A stretch of 64,000 bases of DNA from Aspidiotus rigidus (lineage: Eukaryota; Arthropoda; Insecta; Hemiptera; Diaspididae). Every line of letters begins with the position of its first letter. Positions within the stretch are counted from its first letter, which is position 1. Below, piece by piece: positions 31,803-43,300 of this stretch. The DNA is taken from contig JAVHKY010000024.1 of assembly GCA_035079385.1 (NCBI GenBank), positions 620,001 to 684,000 on the forward strand, written 5' to 3'. The notes beneath the pieces are model-generated. The model made no database searches. It had not been told where the DNA came from and was given only the letters and a program-made list of their open reading frames with translations. The translations under genes and the position numbers were made by a program.

Positions 31803-34800
31803 ATGAAGGAGACAATAGTAAGTTATAAATATTTCATTTATCTAATAAGTCATAGACGTCTTTTCTTTCATAGAGTTCACGACTCTCTCACGTTTTACGT
31901 TTCATCAAGACTCGAAACATCTCGAAGTCCCTTTTCACAATTTTATAGGATGAGATCTTTCTCTGTCTCTTACCAAATGCTAATCGAAGACGCAGCAGAC
32001 ATTTTGCGAGTAACTTCAGCTTTTTAATGTTACATATGATACCGACAAATAAATTTAAGCTAGCCAACTATAAAGGACTCTTATTTACCTCGTATTATAA
32101 ATGAGGACTGTCGATTTACTTTGCGAAATTCAGTTAATTGTTTCAGGTTTTCTTCACAATCTTATACCTCTCAAGTTCGATATACGCCGCTCGAATTCTA
32201 GGAATATTCCCAGTAGCGGCAAAAAGCAACTTCTTATGGAATCACGCTATCATGAATAGCTTACACAGGGCCGGACATAACATTACCATGATAACTCCGT
32301 TTCCTTCGGATAGCAAAGATGAAAATTTCACGTACATCGACTCACGTTTTGATACATTCGTCTACGTTGGTCAATCAAAGATTGAAGATTTTTACAGTCT
32401 GACCGTCAAATCATTAATGGAAATGGCGACGACGAAAGATATACAAAATTGTTACGACATAATGAAAGTGAAAGCGATTCAGGTGAGGAGTTTTATTCAG
32501 TCTTGCAGTAAGTACACTTAACGATTTCATCACTTCGGTTGCGGGGGGTCCATTCTCAGAGAATTTCCACGTTCATCCGGGAAATGAGGAAATATTCAGG
32601 CTAAATCCCTTCAAAGGAGGGTCAAGTCGTCATGAAGGGACTTGGAAGAATTTTGATTGAAAGAAGAGGGAAGTGATGGCCGACCAGAAGAAGGGCACAA
32701 CGTCATCAGGAGGATTTAGAGAGGGAGGCTGTCGCAATCATCCACAGATTAAGAATATGGCATTCACGTCTAATCAATTGAAACTCCCAACCAGCTGCAT
32801 CTTGCTCCCACTGTTATGAAGATGAAATTTAAAAGTTGATCACATCTTTACTTCTTTTGTAGTCCAACACTTTCGCTCTTCACCGAGTGTACCTTCTTCC
32901 TCCCCTCAAGTCCTCAAAAAAAACTCTGATACAATCTTCTCTACGCTACAATATCTCCGTCTTACTTATTTCATCTCATCCACGCAATCCTTCACCTTCC
33001 TATCTGTAACACCATATCCACGTTCCTCTGCTGTAGGTCCTCGCACGTTGTATTGCCGATCAATCTGCATTTTTCGTTCAATAATAAATTTGTATGTCTT
33101 TGTATTTCGAGCTAACGGTCCTTGAACAGCTAAATCGGATATATGAGTGGGAGGAACTTGAAAACAGCTGAGCCATTTGACTTCCCGTTGAACATTGCTC
33201 AAGGCGTGAGGTGGCGGTGACAATAGCGTGTACACCTTGAAGTGTATACCACATTACACCCTATTGTAACGCTGTGGTGTGTTGGTGGTGTGTTGCGGTG
33301 CACTGATCTATGATTTGGTAATATAGCCCTTCTTTCGAATCTACCACTGTAAGTACCCTAGCTATATCACTATTAAACCTAACGCGCTACGCTCAATGAT
33401 CAGCAAATTCAGTCGTGGTCACCACTTGGATGGGTGACCGTCTTCTTTTTTTTCGTTGCGGTATCCATGCAGTGTGTTGAGCGCGCTCACGCCATCGTGA
33501 TCTGACGGTAGAATGGGTCCGTGCGCTCTCGTATTGCGTGATTTGGTCGTGAAACCGTATTCACTTTACTGTTGTGTAGGCGTAGCGCGGCCACCTCACG
33601 CTGTCGTGACTCCGCTCTGAAAATGCGGATTTTGGTCGTGGAATGTTCAACGGGTTGATACGACCCACCATCCTGGGTTCTTTAATGTCATGAAGACAAT
33701 ATATGACGGGAGATATGAGGAATGTCCGGCTGATGGCTGCACTTGAGTTCAAATTCTGGGTATTGGCGTAGAATGACATCATCAACGTACGCTTCAGAGT
33801 ATTGCAGTCGAAAATTTCAGCTTTGGCTATCGGCTTAAACTTACAACCTTAAAAAATTTGGTTTTCGGCTTTTGGAAAAATTCAGCTGGCGTATTTTAGC
33901 TCACCTTAGCTGGCTTAATTGAGCTGGTTTTTGCCTGATCAATGTTATGAGAAAATGTCGGTCTGAATGAAAAAATCAGAAGAATTGGGGCTCCGTCACA
34001 CTTGTGAAAGATATCTATTTTCCATAGACCGATTCCACGTGACGTCAAAATCTTTATTTCTGATGGTTGAATGCTCGTTCTCTGCTACTGGCTTTGGGTC
34101 AGCCATCATTCAAGATCTCATAAGAATACATGGAGAACGTTTCGATCATTCATTAATACATTAAAACGAGAAATAAACAAGGAAACAACGATACATTTTT
34201 GAATACTCTAGAACTTCTGGATTCTAAATATGAACCTTTGGTTCCTTATTTATTTCTTATTTTGGGATATCAATGTGTGATCGAAACGTTCCCTGTGTAT
34301 TCTTATGAGAATCGATAAGGCAATTGAACCAACAATTGTGGTATCGAATAATATCGAACACATATGCGTGTATTCCTTGCTCAGTGATCACTGTTATCAG
34401 TGTCGTGACGTCACTGTGGAATCGGTCTATTGGATGACTGCACTACAGGCTTCTATAGTATGCTGAACGGCTGAACAGCTGAACTGAACCGTAACCAATA
34501 TCTTTGTCAATTCTTCGACAAAGCCAGTCTTGACCAGAGAACTGCCGTACAAAGTAGAACGGACGTATATGCGAAAACAACGATCACGGAAAAGTATCAA
34601 AAAGAATTTAAAAATGTATTCAAAAGATATTAAGATCGCATAAATTGATCACTCATAGTAATTTTCAACGTAGAATTCGATAATTCTAATAATTTTCTTC
34701 AATAAGTGCTCAATCTTCAGATACAGTACATTTTTTCACCTCGCGATGCATATACGTCCAAAAAAGGACGTATATGCATTGATATGCAATCGACTGTGAT

Positions 34801-36692
34801 AGTAGTGGTATGTGAATACGAAGCTTCGTTACCATCACACATACAGCCCATTGATCCGAACGCCTCGTCTCGGTGATCGTTGTTTTCGCATATACGTCCG
34901 TTCTACTTTGTACGGCAGAGAAGGGAGCAGGTGAACTTGAAATTTGAGCACTTAAACAGTGCATTTTATCATTGGCTTATTTTGTCTTTCAGTTTACAAA
35001 GGTTCAAATAGAGCTAGGTTTCAAATTCTGTCTCAAGTAAAAATTCAGCTGAATTCGACTTTTACTTTTCAGCCGCCCGCAATCGTCATCGAATTACATA
35101 AAAATGAACATAGCGCAGCCATTAGCTGGAGACTTAATTCCATACAAGATGAAGTCCTAGTATCTCCTATTTTCTAATGTCTTAGTGTCAATTTATGACC
35201 CGAAATGATGTTTCCCTTTTTATTCTTTACAGGAAGCACTGAACTCGCCGATAAAACTTTATGACATCATGTTCGTCGGAATTTTGTTCGCGCATAATTG
35301 TTACCTTCCTTTAGCCGAGAAACTCAATGTACCTGTGATAGGGACGGTATCAACGCACATGTCGAAACTCGCGGATATCTCGATAGGACTCCCAAATAAT
35401 CCAGCAATCATAAATGCTTTAGGGACAAAATACGTATCTTCCGCAGGTGAATTGAGCTTTGTCGAACGCGTTCATAGTTTCTGGGCTAACTTGATGACGA
35501 TGTTCTACTACCATACAAAGGTACGGCGAGCACTAGACGAATTCTACCGGACATATTTTACCGAAGATTTACTCTATAGAAAGGATATATCATTAATTTT
35601 CTACAATAACCACGCTAGTTTGCTGCCTCGTCCAACAACTCCAAACGCCATAGAAATAGGAGGAATTCATATAGAACCGGTCAAAAAATTACCAGAGGTG
35701 AGTCTGCAAACGGTTGGTACCTACATCAATGAAGATTGTTTGGCTCGGGTTCTCGCTATTATACTTTACATTTGATTCTACTACAATCTTCGATAAATCT
35801 TGTAGGACATACTGGTATTCATTGATGGAGCTACTCACGGAGTCATTCTTTTCTCATTCGGTTCGTTAGTTAGAACAAGTACACTCGAGCATGCGAAAAA
35901 GCACGCATTTTTGACTGCGTTCGCGGCAATACCGCAGAGAGTAATATGGAAGTATGAAGAGTCGATTGAAAATCTTCCAAAAAATGTCATGTTATCGAGT
36001 TGGCTCCCTCAACGTGATATTTTAGGTAGGTACCTGTACAATGTTCGTTAATTTATTGGTTCGACTCATTAAAAACACTTGATCTTTCTTTCTATAGAAC
36101 ATGAGAATGTGATCGCCTTCATCAGTCATTGTGGTCAAAGTGGAACCTACGAAGCAATAGTTACAGGTACACCTGTAATTAGTATTCCTCTGTTTGGCGA
36201 TCAGTTTCAAAATGCCGCTCATTTAGTTCGTCGAGGAGTGGCTGTCAATTTAGACCATGAAACAGTCACTAAAAATACGATATCGATTGCTCTCGATGCC
36301 ATTATTAATGATACAAGGTATTATTACCACAATCGAAACCAACCGTAGGTACCTATTTTTATGCGCCAAATTATTAAAAAATGAAATTTTTCTTCAGCTA
36401 TTTTCGAAACATGCAAACTCTTTCGCATGCATTCAAAGACAGACCAACGAGTCCTCAAGAATCAGTCGTATATTGGACGGAATATGTCATCAGGCACAAT
36501 GGAGGGTCTCATTTGGAAGTACTGGGAATGGAAATGCCTTTGTTCAAATATTTGATGTTAGATATCATCTTATTTTTCTTCATTTCAACTACAGCAATAA
36601 TCTTTATCTCGTTTTTAATAGTGAAAAAGATTTTCGGACGTACTATGAAGAGAGAGGGGAATAAGTTGTTGAACCAGAAAAATAAAACATGA
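31803..36692 (+). CDS. UGT-D: complete UDP-glycosyltransferase, 516 aa, His-to-Asn variant
   Basis: Exons: 31803-31817 (MKETI), 32147-32482, 35233-35697, 35806-36025, 36098-36317, 36398-36692; AG/GT junctions and phases agree. Signal peptide about residues 1-19. The usual KSH of the active-site loop reads KSN: residue 33 is Asn (codon AAC, 32228-32230), followed by FLWNHAIMNSLHRAGHN. The remaining domains look sound: YDIMFVGILFAHNCYLPLAE, LIFYNNHASLLPRP, FSFGSLVRTST, SSWLPQRDIL, signature FISHCGQSGTYEAIVTG...FGDQ, RAGE-free tail block HAFKDRPTSPQESVVYW, a transmembrane helix (ILFFFISTTAIIFISFL) and a basic tail ending NQKNKT, which lacks the KKxx ending of its neighbours. Either its reaction differs (for example, acceptors that need no base catalyst) or its activity is lost. 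Intron 2 (2.75 kb) carries a 5S-like segment and a MITE. Confidence 0.92.
33395..33445 (+). ncRNA. 5S rRNA-like segment, possibly SINE-derived
   Basis: GTGGTCACCACTTGGATGGG followed by TGACCG matches the box C region and 3' half of eukaryotic 5S rRNA, and the preceding GATCAGCAAATTCAGTC resembles the box A neighbourhood. The 5' half and the end stem are not recognisable, and the match decays after TGACCG. It is therefore a 5S-derived SINE head or a 5S pseudogene, not a working rRNA gene. It sits in UGT-D intron 2. Confidence 0.45.
34542..34918. mobile_element. 377-bp MITE with perfect 46-bp inverted ends
   Basis: Arms 34542-34587 and 34873-34918 (CTGCCGTACAAAGTAGAACG at the left tip) are exact inverted repeats. 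A 4-bp AGAA flanks each side (34538-34541 and 34919-34922). Near the centre there is a perfect 14-bp hairpin, TGCATATACGTCC / GGACGTATATGCA (about 34746-34778), which reuses part of the arm sequence. No coding frame. It sits in UGT-D intron 2. Confidence 0.88.
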
Positions 36693-38270
36693 TTGAGGAG
36701 ATGTAAAATATTTCGGATAATCTCGATGTTTCTATGAAAATTATTGATTAATACACGTATATTCTAAAAGCAGTCGGCTGATCAAAGATTGAAGAAATTT
36801 TACAGCTATATACGCCATATTCCATTAGGTGTCCGGAAAATTCATCGCAAGAAAATTGATAGCGCGAAAACTGAAAGCAGAAAATTTAGGGCTGGAAAAC
36901 TGAAAGCAATGAAAATTTAATGCAATAAAAATTGATGTCAGATGATGAAAATTAATCATTTGAACATTAAAAATGTGTACATAAAACAGTACTTGTTGTT
37001 TTACACAAGTACATAGAATGTTAATAAAAAAAAAAAATGATTGGCAGTATAGTACTATAATAATTCAACAAGCCGAAATCCCGCGCCTTTATTTTAAACT
37101 AATACCATAAATTTATTTCCAAATACATTAATACCATGTACCACTTGTACCGCGTACATTGAAGAAAAAAATATTACATCAAAGAAAGAAAACATTATTC
37201 CAATCCGTATGGAAATCAGTCTCGTCCATTTTACTCACTATCATGAGTAACTCTTAAGCAAAAACTAGGCTGACTTCACTATTTATTTTCAAAAAACTAT
37301 TCACTACGTTTCGAACGAGTAACCGTTCTTTATCAAGTGAGAAAACGAACAGAGTTAACGTATACTTCACCGATAAAATTTAAATCTATGATGAGTAAGG
37401 CATCTCACACCTTTACTGCCTGTCTTTCACCGTACAAATTTCACCCGTAGACCCGCTCATCTTGTATGTCCAATTTTTAATTCTCGGTGCTCACTTTATA
37501 TAATCACTAATCGATGCCTCGCCGTATGAAAAACCATTTCATTACTGAAAAGAATCTTTCCTTCCTCCACCAAGTTGGTTTTTCACCTCTTCAGTAAATT
37601 GAATTCTATTGCAAAAATTGGTGTCATACCTCAATTTGAACGCAGAATACGTTTTAACACGGAACCAAACAGCCAATGGTGCAAAGTAATAACCTTTGTA
37701 AGAGTTGTAATCAAAATAGAAGATGATGAGAAGAATTTATTATGTTATCCGATATTCTGTGTTTTTTTTTTTTTTTATCCACAAAATTTCACTCTTATAG
37801 TTCATTAAAGGATAGGCCTGTAGTTGACTTGCACATACGAACATACTCGTTTTTCTCTTTTTCTCTCTTGACCTACTTTCCTAATTCACCAACTTACTGT
37901 ACGTCGTGTAGTCCAAATATTCCCCAATTCTATCTCTCGTACTCTTATTATTCCGTCCTGCCCATATTCCAACGCAGAAATTTGCCCGTTCACGCATCTT
38001 TCATGTGTCTAATTGTTCATGAGTCATGATCACTCATCTAATGTAATCTAAACCTACTCTCCGACCAATACCACAAACCTATTGAATTTAAAAAGTTCTA
38101 TTCTTCTTCTATCAACTTGGTATCTTCTCTCTTTTGTAAGATTCTGTAGCAAAACACATTGCAAATCGGAGTGGAGTAGTTTGTCAATAAAATCAAATCA
38201 TACAAATATTCTTAGCACGAGTATGAATAAGAAAAAGTCATCACAGAAATAATTAACAACTTAGGTTGCT
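36693..38270. other. Intergenic DNA after UGT-D; no gene supported
   Basis: Short AAAACTGAAAGCA(G/A)(A/T) repeats at 36840-36960. The rest is AT-rich without recognisable content. The frames at 37575-37808 and 37742-38029 are pyrimidine-rich and resemble no known protein. Confidence 0.45.
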
Positions 38271-38339
38271 ACTCATTTCATAACACTGCCTCCGGCTATT
38301 AACCCAGGAAGATCAGGCTCAAATATAAGAATAAATGGA

Positions 38340-38995
38340 AATAAATGCCTGCAAAGGTTTTTTTCTTGGATTATGTTTAAAATGGTCTCCTGATAAACAT
38401 ACTAAAAGTCCACAGCGATCAGAGAGCGGGCCCTCCCCCGAAGGGGGTCAAAGTACCACAAAAATTAGTTTTCTGAGAATAAATCGAAAATTAAGCATCA
38501 GAGGAAAAAAAGTTTCAAACAAAAGTTGTTTCTCATCAAATTTCCTATAAATTTTACTACATGTATATCAACTCAGCCCAAAAACTCGAGCTGAAAAGTT
38601 TGTTTTGAAAGTTGAGCGATTTTCTACAATTTTTGATTTTAGTGTTAATGTAGTCAAATTAGACAGGTTTCGGAAAAAAAAAAAAAGGACATTGCGACAT
38701 AGTAAAGGTCTGATTGCTGGAAATTGTCAAGAATGAAGTCCAAAACAACATACTAACTTCTCCGCGTTTTTTCCCCAAGAGCATCCTTTTTATAGGGGTT
38801 GAAACCCCCTCAAAATCAGTTTTTTGTAAATATCCCGCTTAATACGTATTTTAGAGAAAAAAGTCATCAGTCAAAAATTATCCCTCGTGAAATTTCCTAT
38901 CGGACTACGTATTTCCTTTTCAACCTACACGTAATAGTCAGCTCAAAAATTCATGGTAATGTTATTTTTCTGAAATATTTTGAAATAAATAAATA
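38340..38995 (+). repeat. Dispersed repeat related to the 7.0-7.7 kb arm unit
   Basis: Phrases such as AAAATCAGTTTTTTGTAAATA, CCCTCGTGAAATTTCCTAT and GTCAGCTCAAAAATT parallel the unit at 7060-7250, in two divergent copies (38390-38640 and 38780-38960). Confidence 0.5.
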
Positions 38996-39114
38996 AATTG
39001 GAAATGATTTCGCATTCACAATAGACTGATTCGCTTGTGACGTCAACGAATCGAATACGCGCAAATGAGTTGTAAAGAAATCAGGTTTCATGATGCAGCT
39101 GTCCCCTTCCACAA

Positions 39115-39605
39115 TGTAAACAAAATTTTATATTCACAAATTTTGACTCTTAACCTTCCCACACATGTCACAGCTACCAATCTCCTATCTGTTCAAAATT
39201 TCGCAATATTCCCTCACCTTACACAATTCATTTCTCACCTCCCTCCAGCATTAATCATTTAAACTATTCACAATAACTCTATACTCTCTTTTTTTAAATA
39301 TGGTGTAAGACGAGGCAAGGCCTAGTAGCCATCCTCTACTCCAACCCCTTTTTTTTTTTTTTTTTTTTTTTTCCTCTCCCCCCTTAATACTTAAAAAATT
39401 TGTTCTTCCAAGTTTTGCTATTATTACTATTCAAAAAAAAAAAACTTCCCATTTTTTTTACTTTCTTTATACCTTTTTTTTTTTTTCTATTACTATTATT
39501 ATTTTTTATTTTTTTTCAGTTGTTACTGTTATTTTTTGTACTTATGTTTTGTTATACTATTTTCTGGTTGGAATCAATAATAAAAAAAAAAAAAAAAACT
39601 TTTTG
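39115..39605 (+). mobile_element. Poly-A-ended retroposon-like insertion specific to the UGT-E copy
   Basis: Absent from the matching site upstream of UGT-F (near 53945). It ends in an A-run (39582-39598) and contains long T-runs near 39350-39372 and 39475-39490. An A-tailed insertion suggests reverse transcription (SINE or truncated LINE). No domain recognised. Confidence 0.5.
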
Positions 39606-40051
39606 CCATTAATTTCTATAAGGATGAAGGTAGCGTTTGCAAAAACGCAAACATTTCAAAATAAACGATAATATGTAAATTCAGAGTATTGCAGCCAGCG
39701 AATTTTCTACTGATAAAAGCGAAGCTGAAAGCCCGCTTTATTTAAAAACGTTCCTAAGCCGACGCAGAAATTAGTCAATTTTTTTCAGCTTTTTTCTAGC
39801 TATCCTGATACCCGCAAAATAGGAAAATGCACTGCTTGAGTGTTCAAATTTCAAGTCCAGTCGCTCCACTCTCTAAGCCAGATTAGCTTTGCCAAAAAAT
39901 TGACAAACAGAAGAAAGATTGGTTACGGTTCAATTCATCTGTTCGGCCGTTTAGCATATTAGCCTGTAGTGCAGCCATCCGATAGAGATGAACACAAACT
40001 AAAGAATAGATATCTTCTGAAAGTATATCAAAGCCCCAATTCTGGACGCAC

Positions 40052-40192
40052 GCGTCGCAAGCGTAGTTCACACAAGCGCTATTTTCCGCGTTATGTCAAA
40101 GTTGAACCGGTCCAACCCCAGACTAGAAAAATAAAATAACGCGGCGTTATCGACTGTAACGCAGAAAATAGCGCTAGCGTGAACGACGCTTT
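40052..40192. mobile_element. MITE-like hairpin upstream of UGT-E
   Basis: GCGTCG...TTCACACAAGCGCTATTTTC at the left pairs with GAAAATAGCGCTAGCGTGAA...CGACGC at the right. A matching copy lies upstream of UGT-F (54389-54522), so it was present before the duplication. Confidence 0.7.
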
Positions 40193-40332
40193 TTTATCTC
40201 CCAATCAATCAACATAGTAGGAGCAAGTTTAGTAAGTAGGCTTATGGAAAAAAAGAAGCTATTTTATGCATCGTTAAATTGTAGGTACAGTATCGGTATT
40301 TCACGAAATTGATCGCTGAAAGTAAAGTGAAG

Positions 40333-43300
40333 ATGATTGATGTAAGTATTATTTTTTACAGCATTCTCTTGGCACTATCTACATTCAATTTTGTCAGGAA
40401 CTTCATTAATTTTTCCTCGTTAGTGAAAATACCTAATCTTCGAATTATAGGTATTCCTGATTATTTCAATTCTTTTTTGGCTCAGTCTGCATATAGGCAT
40501 TTGAATTGCAAATTTTACTCCATATTTTTCATGAAGGACCCACGTGTAGAAGCGTCTTTCAACTTATTTCGTGGATAGAATTACCCGAACTATTCGTGAG
40601 AGATATTGTTATCCGATGGCGATAATTTCATTCATATTTTAACGCTTAAATTGTATCATTTTATGCTTTGATCATTATTACCGCTGAAACAATTGTTACC
40701 GAATTCGTAGCCCCGCGGGCCAAAAATATAGCCAAGATAATTTTCTTAAATACCTATTATTCTTATTCTCCGTTTCAGATGCTTGTCCTGTCAATTGTCT
40801 GCCTTTTTGAGGGGACAGACGGCGCTCATATCTTGGGAATCTTTCCTATGATAGCTAAAAGTCATTTCAGTTACAATCATGCCATCCTGAAAAGTTTATA
40901 TGATGCGGGGCACCAAGTCACCATGATCAATCCTTTCTCACCTAAGGAGAAAGTTGACAATTTCACGTACGTTGATTCACGTCTTGATTCGAACGTATTC
41001 GTAGGTAATATCGCGATAAAATCCGTCACTGATTCGAGTTACTATTCTAAAAACGAAGTGACTCTGATTGGTGATATACAACGCTGTCATAACATCATGA
41101 AATTAAAGGAGATACAGGTAGGTACCTATGTTTAATTTACCATAACTCAAATAGGCCTATGGGGATCGTATACGTATACCTATATAAATATATTCTTGCC
41201 TGAATCAGTAGGACAGTATTGAGTAGCAGTCAATCTAATCCATCACAGAGAATGTGCATATTATTTGTACTTACCTACATAATATACTTGATTTGAAACG
41301 CGAATTCAAAGCCCAGATATAAACATCCTACAGGAATGATAATGTTTTAGAAGTATTCTTTAGAACCAAAAGACTTTGTACCTAAAAACTCTAATTTTTG
41401 TAATGTTCAGTCAATCACAATAATGATCTTGTATTACCATCAACTTTCCTTTCATCAAGAAATAATTGTTTCAAACTGACAAAGGGCAAGGCAGAAAGAT
41501 TTTACATTTTATTTATGTAACCTGTTGGGTTACAGTGACTGAGTACACTACCTTCAAATTCCTTATATATTATATGTAAACGATTCTACTCGTCGAGACG
41601 ATTCTAAAAATATACACATTTACACGTTTCACCGATTTTTTTGCAAAGAAATCGTCGAAATCATTGATCGTGATATGAACACAAAAATCTAAATAATTGG
41701 GTACCCGAATAATTTATAGAATTCTTTCAATCTTCTTATAACTATTCTGGTATACCACTATCCTGATTACACAAACAACTTTGTAGAACGTCACCTTCCT
41801 CCCCTCTTCCTCCATCTAGCTTCTTCGTCGTGGAACGTAAAAGTGAAGTAGCGCGGACGACACGCGAACTCGATTCATCGCGTGTTACGGCGACTTAGCC
41901 CACTACCTTCGAATTATCCGAGATTTTGTTGATTTCGCACAACTTCTTTCGACGATTTCTTAGCGAAAAAATCCTTGAAACGGGTAAACGTATATATTTT
42001 TAGAGTCGTCTGGACGAGTAGAATCGTTTACATATAATATATAAGGAATTTGAAGGTGGAGTTCTCAGTCACCGTAACCCTTCGTTGGGTCCTATTCGTG
42101 AACCCACTATAAAACTTGCTCTTGCTGTAATCAATTTGTCTTCCTCGCAACTCTCCGACAACGAATTGCATCTATTATCTTGTGAGAAAAAATTCGCCTT
42201 ACCCCCTTTGGACAAGGAGAAAACCATACGCGCCATCCTCCTTTCCGATCTTGCTCTTGGAATACCGAATGATCAACGCCTTAATACTCTCAAGGTAAAA
42301 AATTATTAAAAAGGGTTGTACTCAAGAGAGTAGCGTTTTACAAAAGATACCACACAAAACAAGCAGCCGTGAGCACTTTCGGTTAATTAACCATCTTCTA
42401 AGCGTAAGTGAACGGAAGCGACTGAACCCAACATCAACGAAGACAGAGGAACACGAGATGAAATTCATGATTGAATTAGCGAGTCATCAAATTGTGAATC
42501 ATTCTCATACACTAATTCAATCAGGAATGTACCTGTTTAGAACAGTGACGTCTTCATTATTCCGGTGTCTAATAATTTCTATATTTTCCAAAGCCAACCG
42601 CTTGAAGTACGAATTCTCCCTATGGAGGAGGGCCTCAGAACCTTCCTTAAACTTATGGCCACTCTCAATTAAGTGATCGGAGAATGCCGATTCACCCAAT
42701 TTACCCTGCTCCCAAGCCTTTTTATGCTCAGCTACCCGAATCTGGAGCTGGCGGCCTGTCATGCCTACGTAGATACCCGAGCAATCGTTGCACGCTACAC
42801 TATAAACTCCACTCCTCTCGGCCGCAGGAACGGGGTCTTTTAATCTTACAAGTAAACTTTTAACCTTGTTAGGATTATAAAATGCTGGCCGGAATCCAAA
42901 GGGGCGGAGGACTCGTCCCAATTTCAAAGAGAACTTGCTCAGGAAAGGAATTCTAATCCACCTCTTTCTACTGTCTAGGTGGTCCCTAGGGAGGGAGGTT
43001 GTGGAATCGAGGCATTTCTAGTGAGTTTCCTCCAGACCATTAGGTCAACATCCACTCTAACTTGATTAACCCTGGCCAGGTGCTTAATAGTCACAAGTTC
43101 CTTTTGAAAAGCCGCCTGACTCAAAGGTATTTGAGTCAGTCGATGAGGAATCTCGTGAATAGTAGTCAATTTATTATCAAAAGCCCCTTGACTAAAAAGG
43201 CCATCTTGGAACCCAATCCGGTTCCTCCCCTCCTTTATGGGTTGCCGAAAGTTCACAAAAAAGATATCCCAATGAGGCCAGTTGTATCATTCGTTTCGTC

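Larger units (their letters stand above)
39010..40332. repeat. 5' flank of the UGT-E duplicated unit
   Basis: Aligns with 53830-54675 upstream of UGT-F, beginning CTGATTC(G/C)CTTGTGACGTCA. This marks the left edge of the E/F duplication. An interval of about 490 bp (39115-39605) is present only here. Confidence 0.75.

Noticed and set aside
32966..33235. 89-codon minus-strand ORF in UGT-D intron 2
   Set aside because: No domain, no splice partner and no paralogue in the window; left unassigned.
33700..33800. B-box-like GTTCAAATTC near a 5S-like fragment, considered as a tRNA gene
   Set aside because: No matching A box, acceptor stem or cloverleaf can be formed around it.
37575..38029. Two overlapping ORFs between UGT-D and UGT-E
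   Set aside because: Low-complexity F/S-rich frames over poly-T DNA with no recognisable content.
40309..40578. ORF reading through UGT-E exon 1 into intron 1
   Set aside because: It begins at TTG and ignores the GTAAGT donor after the ATG at 40333; only the first codons are real coding sequence.
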